Assembly: GCA_963774195.1 (NCBI GenBank)
Contig: CAVZDY010000003.1
Location: forward strand, 1,116,001 to 1,180,000
Source: Roseiarcus sp963774195
GTDB taxonomy: Bacteria > Pseudomonadota > Alphaproteobacteria > Rhizobiales > Beijerinckiaceae
Direction: 5' to 3'
Length of the DNA stretch: 64,000 nucleotides
Below are positions 43,763-51,909 of this stretch, one piece after another (the first letter of the stretch is position 1; each line of letters opens with the position of its first letter). The notes below the pieces were generated by a model, which saw nothing but the letters and a program-made list of their open reading frames with translations, ran no database searches and had not been told where the DNA came from. The position numbers were made by a program, and so were the translations under genes.

Positions 43763-43798
43763 CGGCGACGCGAGTCGCCGAGCGTCCAGTCGACGCTC
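43763..43798. terminator. Two tandem hairpins between convergent exoR-like and trpC
   Basis: CGGCGAC-GCGA-GTCGCCG (43763-43780) forms a seven-base stem with a GNRA-type tetraloop, and GAGCGTC-CAGTC-GACGCTC (43780-43798) follows at once with another perfect seven-base stem. The pair sits between the 3' ends of convergent genes. There is no T-run; a structural transcript end on either strand is plausible. Confidence 0.5.
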
Positions 43799-43839
43799 GT
43801 TGCGGATTCGATGGTGTTCCCGAGACGCGCTTGCGACCC

Positions 43840-44640
43840 TCAGCCGTCAACGCCGGTCAGTAGGGTGCGCGTCGCGCCTGCCACGTCTTTCTGACGCATG
43901 AGCGATTCGCCAACGAGGAAAACCTCGATCCCGATGTCGGCGAGGCGCCGGCAGTCGCTGTGCTCGCCGATCCCGCTTTCCGCTACGACAATCTTGTCGG
44001 CAGGGATCAGCGGCTTCAGACGCTCGCTGACGGCGAGCGATGTCTCGAAGGTGCGAAGGTCCCGGTTGTTGACGCCGATCAGGCGTCCCTCCAGCGCCAG
44101 GGCGCGATCAAGTTCGTGTTCGTTGTGGGTCTCGATGAGGACGTCGAGGCCCAGGTCGTGCGCGGCCTTGTTGAGCGTGCGCGCGGTCTCGTCGTCGACC
44201 GCCGCCATGATGATGAGAATGCAGTCTGCGCCCCAGGCGCGCGCCTCCAGCACCTGATAAGGATCGAACAAAAAGTCCTTGCGCAGGATCGGTAACGACG
44301 TCGCCGCGCGCGCCGCCATCAGATGTTCCGGCGATCCTTTGAAAGACGGCGCGTCGGTCAGAACGGAAAGGCAGGTCGCGCCCCCAGCCTGATATGCCTT
44401 TGCAAGCTCGGCCGGATCGAAATCCTCGCGGATGAGGCCCTTGGACGGACTCGCCTTCTTGATCTCGGCGATCAGGCCGAAACGCCCCGCCTCAAACGCA
44501 CGCTCAAGCGCCTTGACGAAACCGCGCGGGGGAGACTGATCCCGCATCTCTCGCTCGAGCGTGGCGCGTGGAACACGCACTTTCGCCTCGGCGATCTCTC
44601 GCCGCTTATAAGTCTCGATCTTGGTGAGAATATCGCTCAT
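43840..44640 (-). CDS. trpC: Indole-3-glycerol phosphate synthase
   Basis: 266 aa (beta/alpha)8 enzyme of tryptophan synthesis, converting CdRP to indole-3-glycerol phosphate. The start ATG 44640 gives MSDILTKIETYKRREIAEAK. Catalytic and binding segments are LIAEIKKASPSKGLIREDFDPAELAKAYQAGGATCLSVLTD, PILRKDFLFDPYQVLEARAWGADCILII, IGVNNRDLRTFETSL and VVAESGIGEHSDCRRL. It is the last gene of trpG-trpD-trpC, 13 bases after the trpD stop. Confidence 0.97.
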   Translation of the reverse strand: MSDILTKIETYKRREIAEAKVRVPRATLEREMRDQSPPRGFVKALERAFEAGRFGLIAEIKKASPSKGLIREDFDPAELAKAYQAGGATCLSVLTDAPSFKGSPEHLMAARAATSLPILRKDFLFDPYQVLEARAWGADCILIIMAAVDDETARTLNKAAHDLGLDVLIETHNEHELDRALALEGRLIGVNNRDLRTFETSLAVSERLKPLIPADKIVVAESGIGEHSDCRRLADIGIEVFLVGESLMRQKDVAGATRTLLTGVDG

Positions 44641-44653
44641 CGACGTTACTCGT

Positions 44654-45668
44654 TCACGCGTTGGAGACGCTGACAAGCTTTTCGAGAATGCGCGCCGCCG
44701 CGCCCGAACGCAAGGCCTGGTCGGCCATGGCGACACCCCCGACGAGATCATCCGCACGGCCAGCGACAACCAGCGCGCCGGCCGCATTGAAGACGGCAAT
44801 GTCTCGATAAGCGTTCTCCGCTCCATCGAGAACGGCGCGCAACGCAGCGGCGTTGTGCGTGGCGTCGCCGCCCTTGAGCGCGGCGAGCGTCACGCGCTTG
44901 AGGCCGACGCTTTCCGGCGTAACCTCGAAAGCGCGGATCGCGCCGTCTTTTAGTTCGACCACCTTGGTTGGGCCGGTCGTCGACATTTCGTCGAGTTCGT
45001 CTGCCCCGTGGGTGACCCAGAACTCGGTCGGAGCCCAGGTTGCGCAGCACTTCCGCCATCGGCTCGAGCCACGCTGCGGAGAACACGCCGATCAACTGCC
45101 GGCGGGCGCCCGCGGGGTTCGAGAGGGGGCCGAGGAGATTGAAGATGGTTCGCGTGCCGAGTTCGGCTCGGGTCGGCCCGACGTGACGCATTGCCGCGTG
45201 GTGCGTCGTCGCCATCATGAAGCCGATACCTGCTTCGAGAATGGAACGCTCCACCGCCGCCGGTGTGAGGCCGATCTTGACGCCGAGCACGCCCAGCGTG
45301 TCCGCGGCGCCTGACTTCGAGGATGCAGCCCGGTTGCCGTGCTTGGCGACTGGCACGCCGCACGCCGCGACAATCAACGACGCCAAGGTCGAAACGTTGT
45401 AGGAGCCCGAGCCGTCTCCGCCCGTGCCGACGATGTCGATGGCGTCGTCCGGCGCTTTGACCCGCAGCATCTTTGCGCGCATCGCGGTCACGGCGCCGGT
45501 AATCTCGTCCACGCTTTCGCCGCGCACTCTCAACGCCATGAGAAAGCCGCCCAACTGCGAAGGCGTCACTTCGCCAGAAAGAATTGCGTCGAATGCGTCC
45601 ACAGCCTCGGCGCGCGAGAGATAAGAGCCCGCGGCGACCTTGGCGATCAGCGGCCTAAACGATTCCAT
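44654..45668 (-). pseudogene. trpD: Anthranilate phosphoribosyltransferase, frameshifted
   Basis: The 5' frame carries the TrpD N-terminus and catalytic GTGGDGSGSYNVSTLASLIVAACGVPVAKHGNRAASSKSGAADTLGVLG, then FNLLGPLSNPAGARRQLIGVFSAAWLEPMAEVLRNLGSDRV. After that it becomes Arg-rich nonsense. The adjacent frame resumes exactly with WVTHGADELDEMSTTGPTKVVELKDG and ends normally (ADQALRSGAAARILEKLVSVSNA). One surplus base at about 45020 (GTT-C-TGG) accounts for it. TrpD joins anthranilate and PRPP. With trpG, trpC and trpE intact, the break is more likely an assembly error than true auxotrophy. Confidence 0.88.
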
Positions 45669-45682
45669 GCCCCAGTCGCCCC

Positions 45683-46291
45683 TCAGTAGGTCTTTGCCGC
45701 CGCCTTGGCCTTGTTGAAGGCGCGCGCAAGTTCGAGAAAGTTGCCCAACATCGCGTGGCCGTGCTCGCTCTCGATGCTTTCCGGATGGAACTGCACGCCG
45801 TAGACGGGCAGAGCGTGATGCGCGACCGCCATGATGAGGCCGTCGTCGCTCTCGGCGCTGACCTCGAGCTCAGGCGGCGCCGTCTCACGCTCGATGGTTA
45901 GCGAGTGGTAGCGCGTCGCGTTGAAGGGGCCATTGAGACCCCGAAAGAGGCCGCGCGCATTGTGCGTGACACGAGAAACTTTGCCATGCATCGGCCTCGG
46001 CGCGCGAATGACGCGGCCGCCGAAAACCTGGCCGATCGCCTGATGGCCGAGACAGACGCCGAGGATCGGCGTCGACTCGCTCGCCGCACGGATCAGCTCA
46101 AGGCAGACGCCGGCTTCATTGGGCGTGCAGGGGCCAGGCGAAAGCACGATCGCGTCAGGCTTCGCCGTCAACGCGTCCTGCGCAGAGAGCTCGTCGTTGC
46201 GCCAGACCGACACATCGGCGCCGAGTTCGCCGAGATAGTGGACGAGATTGAAGGTGAAACTGTCGTAATTGTCGATCAGCGTTATGCGCAT
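45683..46291 (-). CDS. trpG: Anthranilate synthase glutamine amidotransferase subunit
   Basis: 202 aa class I glutamine amidotransferase supplying ammonia to TrpE. The start ATG 46291 gives MRITLIDNYDSFTFNLVHYLGELGADV. The catalytic Cys is in ILGVCLGHQAIGQVFGG, and His/Glu are in YGVQFHPESIESEHG. SPGPCTPNEAGVCLELI is the glutamine-loop region. It is first in trpG-trpD-trpC; its partner trpE lies about 10 kb away near ppiD. A role also as PabA is possible. Confidence 0.96.
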   Translation of the reverse strand: MRITLIDNYDSFTFNLVHYLGELGADVSVWRNDELSAQDALTAKPDAIVLSPGPCTPNEAGVCLELIRAASESTPILGVCLGHQAIGQVFGGRVIRAPRPMHGKVSRVTHNARGLFRGLNGPFNATRYHSLTIERETAPPELEVSAESDDGLIMAVAHHALPVYGVQFHPESIESEHGHAMLGNFLELARAFNKAKAAAKTY

Positions 46292-46412
46292 CAGCGCCGG
46301 CTCCAGTGAGCCTTGTGTTTTCCATGGCCGCCGCCGCCGCGTCAAGTTTCACGGCCGGCGGCGCGAGCGTGATAATCTCGCATCGTCGTTTCGTTGATCC
46401 TGGGGGTCTGGC

Positions 46413-47201
46413 ATGATTTATCGCGCAACGCCCGCCGATGGCGTCGCTTGGGTGACAGGGGCGAGCGCCGGCATCGGGCGAGGCGTCGCGCTCGAACTCG
46501 CCCGGCGAGGCTACGAGGTCTATGCGACGGCTCGACGAGCCGAGGAATTGCAAACGCTCGCCGAGGAAGCGAAAGGGCTGAAAGGGAGCGTGCGGCTGGC
46601 GCCGGGGGACGTGACCGATCGTCCAACGATTGCGCGCCTCGTGGCCGAGATCGAGGCTCGAGGACCGATCGCGCTCGCCTTCCTCAACGCCGGCGGCAGC
46701 TATCCTGATGCGCCCGGCGACTTTGGCGGGGAGGGCTTTCAACGCACCTTCGCGCTCAACGTGCAGGGCGTCGCTAACAGCCTCAATCCCGTCTTCAACG
46801 CGATGCGCGAGCGCCGGCGGGGCCAGATCGCGATCGTCGGATCGGTCGCCGGTTATGGCGGGCTGCCAGGCTCGGGCGCTTACGGGCCGAGCAAGGCCGC
46901 GATCATCTCACTCGCTGTCGGCGCGCGATTTTCCGCGGAGCGCCACAATGTAACCGTTCAGGTCGTCAATCCCGGATATGTGAAGACGCCGCTCACGGCG
47001 GACAACGACTTTCCGATGCCGTTCCTGATGGAGTGCGACGAGGCCTGCCGGCGGATTTGCGACGGTTTCGAACGCGGCGGCTTCGAGATCCGTTTTCCGC
47101 GTCGGCTGGTCTGGATTCTCAAAATTCTGGGTCTACTACCCTATCCCGCTTATTTCGCCCTGCTCGGCAGCGGCGGGCGAAGGGGGAAGGCAAAGGTCTG
47201 A
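46413..47201 (+). CDS. Short-chain dehydrogenase/reductase
   Basis: 262 aa classical SDR. The cofactor motif is VTGASAGIGRGVALELARRGYEVYATAR (NADP-type Arg after beta-2). The catalytic residues are the Asn in LNAGG/NVQG, the Ser in VGSVAGYGG, and Tyr-x3-Lys in GAYGPSKAAI. The C-terminal tail (RFPRRLVWILKILGLLPYPAYFALL) is hydrophobic, suggesting membrane association. Homologues often act on lipids or ketoacyl substrates, but nothing here fixes the substrate. It begins the accessory block between trpG and trpE. Confidence 0.9.
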   Translation: MIYRATPADGVAWVTGASAGIGRGVALELARRGYEVYATARRAEELQTLAEEAKGLKGSVRLAPGDVTDRPTIARLVAEIEARGPIALAFLNAGGSYPDAPGDFGGEGFQRTFALNVQGVANSLNPVFNAMRERRRGQIAIVGSVAGYGGLPGSGAYGPSKAAIISLAVGARFSAERHNVTVQVVNPGYVKTPLTADNDFPMPFLMECDEACRRICDGFERGGFEIRFPRRLVWILKILGLLPYPAYFALLGSGGRRGKAKV

Positions 47202-47220
47202 TCGGGGCCGCATCGCGGCT

Positions 47221-48425
47221 TTACGCCGCTTCCGCGCTCGTGGGGGTCGCTGGCGTGCGCGCGAACACCAGTTTTTGGTAAACTAGGCCGATGCCTATGA
47301 GCGCGAGGCCGAGGCCCATGAAGGACAGCGCACGCAGCGCGCCCTCGAGACCCGCGAGGTCGAAAAGGAAGACTTTGACCGTCGTCGCGATGACGAAAAA
47401 GGCCGAGGCGTAGCGCGCTTCGCGCGAGCGGCGCCAGATCCCGTAGGCGAGCAGCGCCAATCCCAACGCCAGCCAAACCGCCGAATAAGCGTACCGTTCG
47501 CTATGCCCCGGCCAACGAAAGAGGCCGATCGACGCGCCTTGGAAGAGGAGCCGCGTCTCCAAGCTTGCATAGCGAATAGCCAAAGGATCGCCGCCACGCT
47601 CGTGGCGACCCCGATCGCCCCGATCGACACACGGCGAATGCGGCGCGCCAGTATCGCAGTCAACAGCGCCGGCAAAGCATAGGCGACGAGGAGCGCGTTG
47701 AGGATCGGCGCGCCGGCGATTGCATCGTCGGTGAAGAGGGGATTTTGGAAACCGCTGAGGCCGACGACGCCGATCGCGGCGCTCGTCGCGAACAGCGCCT
47801 TCGCCGCTTTGTTCGCGACACGCAGCGTCCTAGCGGCGCCGAGCAACCCAATCGACAGTACGAGGCAGAGAGCCGCGTCCAGCCCGAGCTCGCTCAAGGC
47901 GACCTTGTGTACAACGCCTTGGTCCTCGCCTACCGGCTGGCCTCGCCAGTTGGCCGATGGCGGGCGCCGCCGCGCTTCTCGCGGCGTTGTTCACCGCAGT
48001 GGTTCAACGGCGCGCACAGCGCCTCTTCGAGCGACCGGGCGGGCTCGGCGGGCCCCGTGGCCCCGGTCGCGGCCGGCAGAATCGTTTGTGACGGCGCAGC
48101 CTCGGGCGGGAGGGGCTGCGGACGGCTGCTTGGGAGGCGCTGCGGGTTCCCGCGCCTCCGTGGGTAGCGGCGAAGCGACAGGCGACGGCGCGGCGGCTGT
48201 TGTTTGCTCCTCGGCTCTGACGGTCGGCGCGGAAGCCGGCGCAACGGTCACAGGCGGCGCCGCGACAATCGGCGCGCGACGCTCGAATTCGGCGAAACGG
48301 TCCCGCAGAGCGTGCATTTCCCGCTCGACCTCGGCGAGACGCCGGCCATTGCCGAGCGCCATGAAGAAGCCGATTGGCCCGAGAAGAAACGCCGCGACGG
48401 CGACCAATCCGAACGCGACCATCAA
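47221..48425 (-). pseudogene. DUF2339 multi-pass membrane protein, broken and rearranged
   Basis: DUF2339 proteins are normally about 900 residues with many helices. Here the minus strand holds only the N-terminus (48425 to about 48020: MMVAFGLVAVAAFLLGPIGFF, the coiled segment LAEVEREMHALRDRFAEFE, and in a second frame PAEPARSLEEAL) and the C-terminus (about 47910 to 47221: LSELGLDAALCLVLSIGLLGAA, APILNALLVAYALPALLTAILARR, YASLETRLLFQGASIGLFRWPGH, LYQKLVF). The C-terminal piece is itself frameshifted near 47575. Between them, about 120 bases read better as DUF2339 on the opposite strand. About 450 central residues are missing. It cannot make a normal protein. Confidence 0.7.
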
Positions 48426-48625
48426 AAGATCCCCCGGCCGGCCGAATCGCGACGAGCGCCGTCCGTTCCGCCGAGTCTGGGGGCTATGGTCGACGGTGCG
48501 GTCGCTGAGTCAATTCGGACTTCAGGAGCGACGCGCGCGGACGAGGGGGAGGCAAACGACAGCGCCGCCCGCTGCGACAGCTAGGCGGCGCCTGAAATGA
48601 GGCCTTTGCCGGGCTTGGAACTCGA

Positions 48626-48838
48626 TCACCGAAGGGCGGCGTCGCGTTCGGCGATCGTCATGCCGACGTCGTCGAGATACCGGCGCGGTAGCGCCGCATA
48701 GCGGCTCCGCTCGGCCGCGCGGGTCGCCGCTTCCGCGACAATGTTTAGCAAATGTTGACAGGCAGAACCAATCCGACGGATACCATCAGCATCGAAATTC
48801 TGTGAAGAATGGGACGATTGAGAGTGAATGCGGCTCAT
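48626..48838 (-). CDS. Small DUF1127-like protein
   Basis: 70 aa. The start ATG 48838 lies eight bases after AGAAGG; a TTG at 48859 could extend it by seven residues. The C-terminus AALPRRYLDDVGMTIAERDAALR matches the DUF1127 pattern (L-x2-LddiGl-x-R-x-da), a short Arg-rich helix-turn-helix family involved in RNA turnover and phosphate or stress responses in rhizobia and Agrobacterium. It diverges from a LysR-type regulator gene. Confidence 0.7.
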   Translation of the reverse strand: MSRIHSQSSHSSQNFDADGIRRIGSACQHLLNIVAEAATRAAERSRYAALPRRYLDDVGMTIAERDAALR

Positions 48839-48950
48839 GACCAGTAGCCTTCTCGCCAAGATCGGCGAAAAATCGCGTGAACTGGCCGCTGTTATAGTCT
48901 CTCGCGGTCGAGGGGCAAGTCATAGATTTTTCTCAATGGGATAGAAAATA

Positions 48951-49874
48951 TTGACGATCGGCGGCCCGAATCGATTACCGTCTCTTAACGCATTGCGCGC
49001 CTTCGAGGTGGTCGCGAGGCGCTTGTCGTTCGCGCGGGCCGCCGAGGAGCTGTTCGTGACCAAGGCGGCGGTCGCTCAGCAGATCCGGCTCCTGGAAGAA
49101 GAGATCGGCGCGCCCCTCGTCGAGCGCGCCGGGCGCGGGCTCCGGCTGACCGAGGCCGGGGTCGCGGGCGCCGCGACACTCGCGGAAGGGTTCGCTACGC
49201 TGGCGCGGGCGGCGCGGGCGATGCGCGAAGCGAGAGGACGCCGCTTCCTCGTCATCAACTCCAGCGCCTCCTTTGCGGCGACCTGGCTGGTCGGGCGCAT
49301 CGGCAAATTCAAGTGGGCCAATCCCGACATTGACGTCCTGGTCGACGCCAATCCGCTCGAGGAGTCGCTGGACCGAGGCGCAGTCGATGCGATGATCCGC
49401 TGGGGTGCCGGCGATTTCCCAGGCCTCGCCAAGACGCTGCTGTTCAAGGAGGACGTCTTCCCGGTTTGCGCGCCGGCGCTTGTCGACGGCCCTCATCCCT
49501 TGCGAGAGCCGCAGGACCTCGCTCACCACACTTTGCTGCACCTCGATTGGAATCCGACATTTCCCTCCTGGCCGAGTTGGACGGATTGGCTCACGGCCGC
49601 TGGAGCGAACGGGGTCGACGCCTCGCGCGGCGTCTTCTTCAATCAAATGTCGATGGCGATCGCAGCCGCGGCCCAGGGGCAAGGAATTGCGCTGTCGTCT
49701 CTCGCCATTGCGGCGGACGACCTCGCGTCCGGGCGACTGGTCGCGCCATTCACGACCAGCGTGCCGACCCCTTTCGGATATTATTTTCTGTGTCGCCCCG
49801 AGGAGGCGGAGGCGCCGCGCATCAGGGCGCTGCGGGAATTCCTTGTCGCGGAGGCGGCGCTGTCGGCCGGCTGA
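48951..49874 (+). CDS. LysR-type regulator, GcvA subgroup
   Basis: 307 aa. The N-terminal winged helix-turn-helix has LPSLNALRAFEVVARRLSFARAAEELFVTKAAVAQQIRLLEEEIGAPLVERAGRGLRLTEAG, the GcvA-like form (PSLNALRAFE). The effector domain includes FLVINSSASFAATWLVGRIGKFKWANPDIDV and AMIRWGAGDFPGLAKTLLFKEDVFPVCAP, typical of GcvA. The start is TTG 48951 behind GGGATAG. The target is unknown; neighbours are DUF1127-like (divergent) and the SGNH gene (convergent). Confidence 0.9.
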   Translation: MTIGGPNRLPSLNALRAFEVVARRLSFARAAEELFVTKAAVAQQIRLLEEEIGAPLVERAGRGLRLTEAGVAGAATLAEGFATLARAARAMREARGRRFLVINSSASFAATWLVGRIGKFKWANPDIDVLVDANPLEESLDRGAVDAMIRWGAGDFPGLAKTLLFKEDVFPVCAPALVDGPHPLREPQDLAHHTLLHLDWNPTFPSWPSWTDWLTAAGANGVDASRGVFFNQMSMAIAAAAQGQGIALSSLAIAADDLASGRLVAPFTTSVPTPFGYYFLCRPEEAEAPRIRALREFLVAEAALSAG

Positions 49875-49897
49875 CGCCTGCGGTCACGCCGCTTCAA

Positions 49898-50740
49898 TTA
49901 CAACTTCGCCCCAGGGGGAACGGCGTTCACGGACGCCGATTTGCCCGCCCGCTCGCGCGCAATGTCTTGCGCCAGCGCCTCGGCCCAGCACGCATAGCCC
50001 TTGTCGCCCATATGGAAGCCGTCGGAAGAGAGCGAGGCGCGCAGGACGTCAGCCGATTGGGCCGCCCAGGCCTTCATCATCGCAAAGCGCGAGAAGACCG
50101 GAATATGCGCTTTCGCCCCGACGTCGCCGACCGCCGCGACGAACGCCTCGAACCGCGCCACATTCTTGATGCCGGGAAAGAATTGCGGATCGACGAGGAT
50201 GATCGGCACATGATGGGCGCGGGCTGTGGCGATGCCCGCCTCGACTTCGGCGCGGAACGCCTTGAGGTCAACGCTGGTCACCGCGTCGTTCGTGCCGACC
50301 TGCCAGACGACGAGATCGGGCTGATAAGCGCGCAGCTCAGCGTCGAGCCGGCCTTCAGTCACGGACACGACCTCGCCGCCGACCCCTGCATTGCGCACCT
50401 CAGTGGCGATGCCCCATTTAGCCCCGAGGTCCGCGGCGAGCTGCGCAGGATAAGCGCGGCTCGGCGTCGTGGCCCCAATCCCGAGCGTGGAGGACGATCC
50501 AATCGCAAGAATACGCAGCGGCCGAGACGGACTGTGCGCAAGAGCAACGCCGGCGGCGCCGTTGAGCGCGAAGGATGAGGCTGGGGCGGCCGGGCAGGTG
50601 AAGTCCGGCGGCGCCGCCTGCGCGCTTAGGGTCCAGAGGCCCCACGCGCACGCGCCCAAACTGGCGAGCGCCAATTTTGCTTTGGCAGTTCGCCTTCGCC
50701 AGCGTGGTGAAGAGGGCTCTTCGCGGTAGCTTTCCGCCAT
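49898..50740 (-). CDS. SGNH/GDSL-type hydrolase, exported
   Basis: 280 aa. An Arg-rich N-terminus and one hydrophobic stretch ending SAQAAP suggest export. The SGNH blocks are ILAIGSSSTLGIGAT (nucleophile Ser), NAGVGGEVV, VVWQVGTNDAVTSVD and the terminal SSDGFHMGDKGYACWAEAL with Asp and His. Such enzymes are esterases, often de-O-acetylases of glycans. Its start overlaps the end of the OpgC gene by 115 bases on the same strand, so the two are probably coexpressed; the start may be further inside. Confidence 0.85.
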   Translation of the reverse strand: MAESYREEPSSPRWRRRTAKAKLALASLGACAWGLWTLSAQAAPPDFTCPAAPASSFALNGAAGVALAHSPSRPLRILAIGSSSTLGIGATTPSRAYPAQLAADLGAKWGIATEVRNAGVGGEVVSVTEGRLDAELRAYQPDLVVWQVGTNDAVTSVDLKAFRAEVEAGIATARAHHVPIILVDPQFFPGIKNVARFEAFVAAVGDVGAKAHIPVFSRFAMMKAWAAQSADVLRASLSSDGFHMGDKGYACWAEALAQDIARERAGKSASVNAVPPGAKL

Positions 50741-51816
50741 TCCAAATATCTCGCCAGGGCGAACAATCCGCCAATTGAAAGTAACGTGTACCCGAAGCCG
50801 AGCCCCTTGGCCACATTCTCGGAGACGATCGGACTACAGGCGGCCAAGCCAGCCTGCCCAATGGCGCTCAATACCGAACTCGCCGCAAAGATCGTCAAGC
50901 TGTTGCGCCCCAGACTCTGCAACGCCTCTCCCAATCGAGTACGCCCAAATCGCACGAAGAGGGGCGAGGTTGCAGCGAGATAAGCGAGCGCGAGAAAGTT
51001 GACGAGCCGCGCGAAGCCCAGATTCTGCTTGCCGACGTCGAAGCCGGCGAAGACCGTGTCGTGCAGGCCCGGGGTGAGCCCAAACCCGTCGCTGACGACG
51101 ATCGCGCCAGCGACCGTCACTGCGACGCAGGCGGTCCACAAGGGCCAAGACCGCTGCAACGTCTCCTCGCGCCAGCGGATCGCTGCGAGCACGCCGAGGG
51201 TAAACACCAACTGCCAGGCAAAGGGGTTGAGGAACCAGCCGCCCGGCTCAGGCCAGTTCGGCAGGTGCATGCCGAATGGCCGTACCGCGAGATAGGCGGC
51301 TCCCGAGGCGAGCAGGGCGAGCGCCGGCTCGATCTTCGCCAGCGCGAGGATCAGCGGCGAGATCGCCATCAGCACGACATACAGCGGCAAAATGTTGAAA
51401 TAGCCGAGTTGGTGCGTCAGGAGCGCGACGCCGAGAGCCCCCTGGACGGGCTCGTGAAACATCACCGTCCGCCCATGCGCCTCGATCAGCGAGGAGAGGC
51501 CGGTGAACTGATAGCAGACGCCGAAGATCACCAGCGCGCAAAACGTCAGGGCGAGATGCACGCCGTAGATGCGCCACGCTCGCGCCAAGCAGGTGCGCGC
51601 GACTCCCCACAAGCCGGAGATCAGCGTTTTCCTATAATAGGCGACACCGACCGAAACCCCGGACAGGAAGACGAAGGCCTCGGCGCTGTCGCACAACGCA
51701 TAGTTGCGCGGAGTCACGGTCTCCAGAAGATTGCCGGGGACATGATCAATCATGATCGCGACGAGGGCGACGCCTCGCGCACAGTCGATGCCGCCAATGC
51801 GGTTGCGAATCGCCAT
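50626..51816 (-). CDS. OpgC-family membrane acyltransferase
   Basis: 396 aa, about ten hydrophobic helices. OpgC family signs are the N-terminal RIGGIDCARGVALVAIMIDHVPGNLLETVTPRNYALCDSAEAFVFLSGVSVGVAYYR, and later GVALLTHQLGYFNILPLYVVLMAISPLILALAK and GLHDTVFAGFDVGKQNLGFARLVNFLALAYL. E. coli OpgC adds succinyl groups to periplasmic glucans; related enzymes O-acylate other glycans. Pairing with an SGNH esterase gene suggests a surface-glycan acylation/deacylation unit (inference). Confidence 0.88.
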   Translation of the reverse strand: MAIRNRIGGIDCARGVALVAIMIDHVPGNLLETVTPRNYALCDSAEAFVFLSGVSVGVAYYRKTLISGLWGVARTCLARAWRIYGVHLALTFCALVIFGVCYQFTGLSSLIEAHGRTVMFHEPVQGALGVALLTHQLGYFNILPLYVVLMAISPLILALAKIEPALALLASGAAYLAVRPFGMHLPNWPEPGGWFLNPFAWQLVFTLGVLAAIRWREETLQRSWPLWTACVAVTVAGAIVVSDGFGLTPGLHDTVFAGFDVGKQNLGFARLVNFLALAYLAATSPLFVRFGRTRLGEALQSLGRNSLTIFAASSVLSAIGQAGLAACSPIVSENVAKGLGFGYTLLSIGGLFALARYLEWRKATAKSPLHHAGEGELPKQNWRSPVWARARGASGP

Positions 51817-51909
51817 CCGACTTCCTCAGATACAAGCGGTTGCGTCGGTGAGACGCGCGGTCTACCCGAGCGGCGACGCGACGTCACGCAGAACCGACGC
51901 GCTCTTCAG

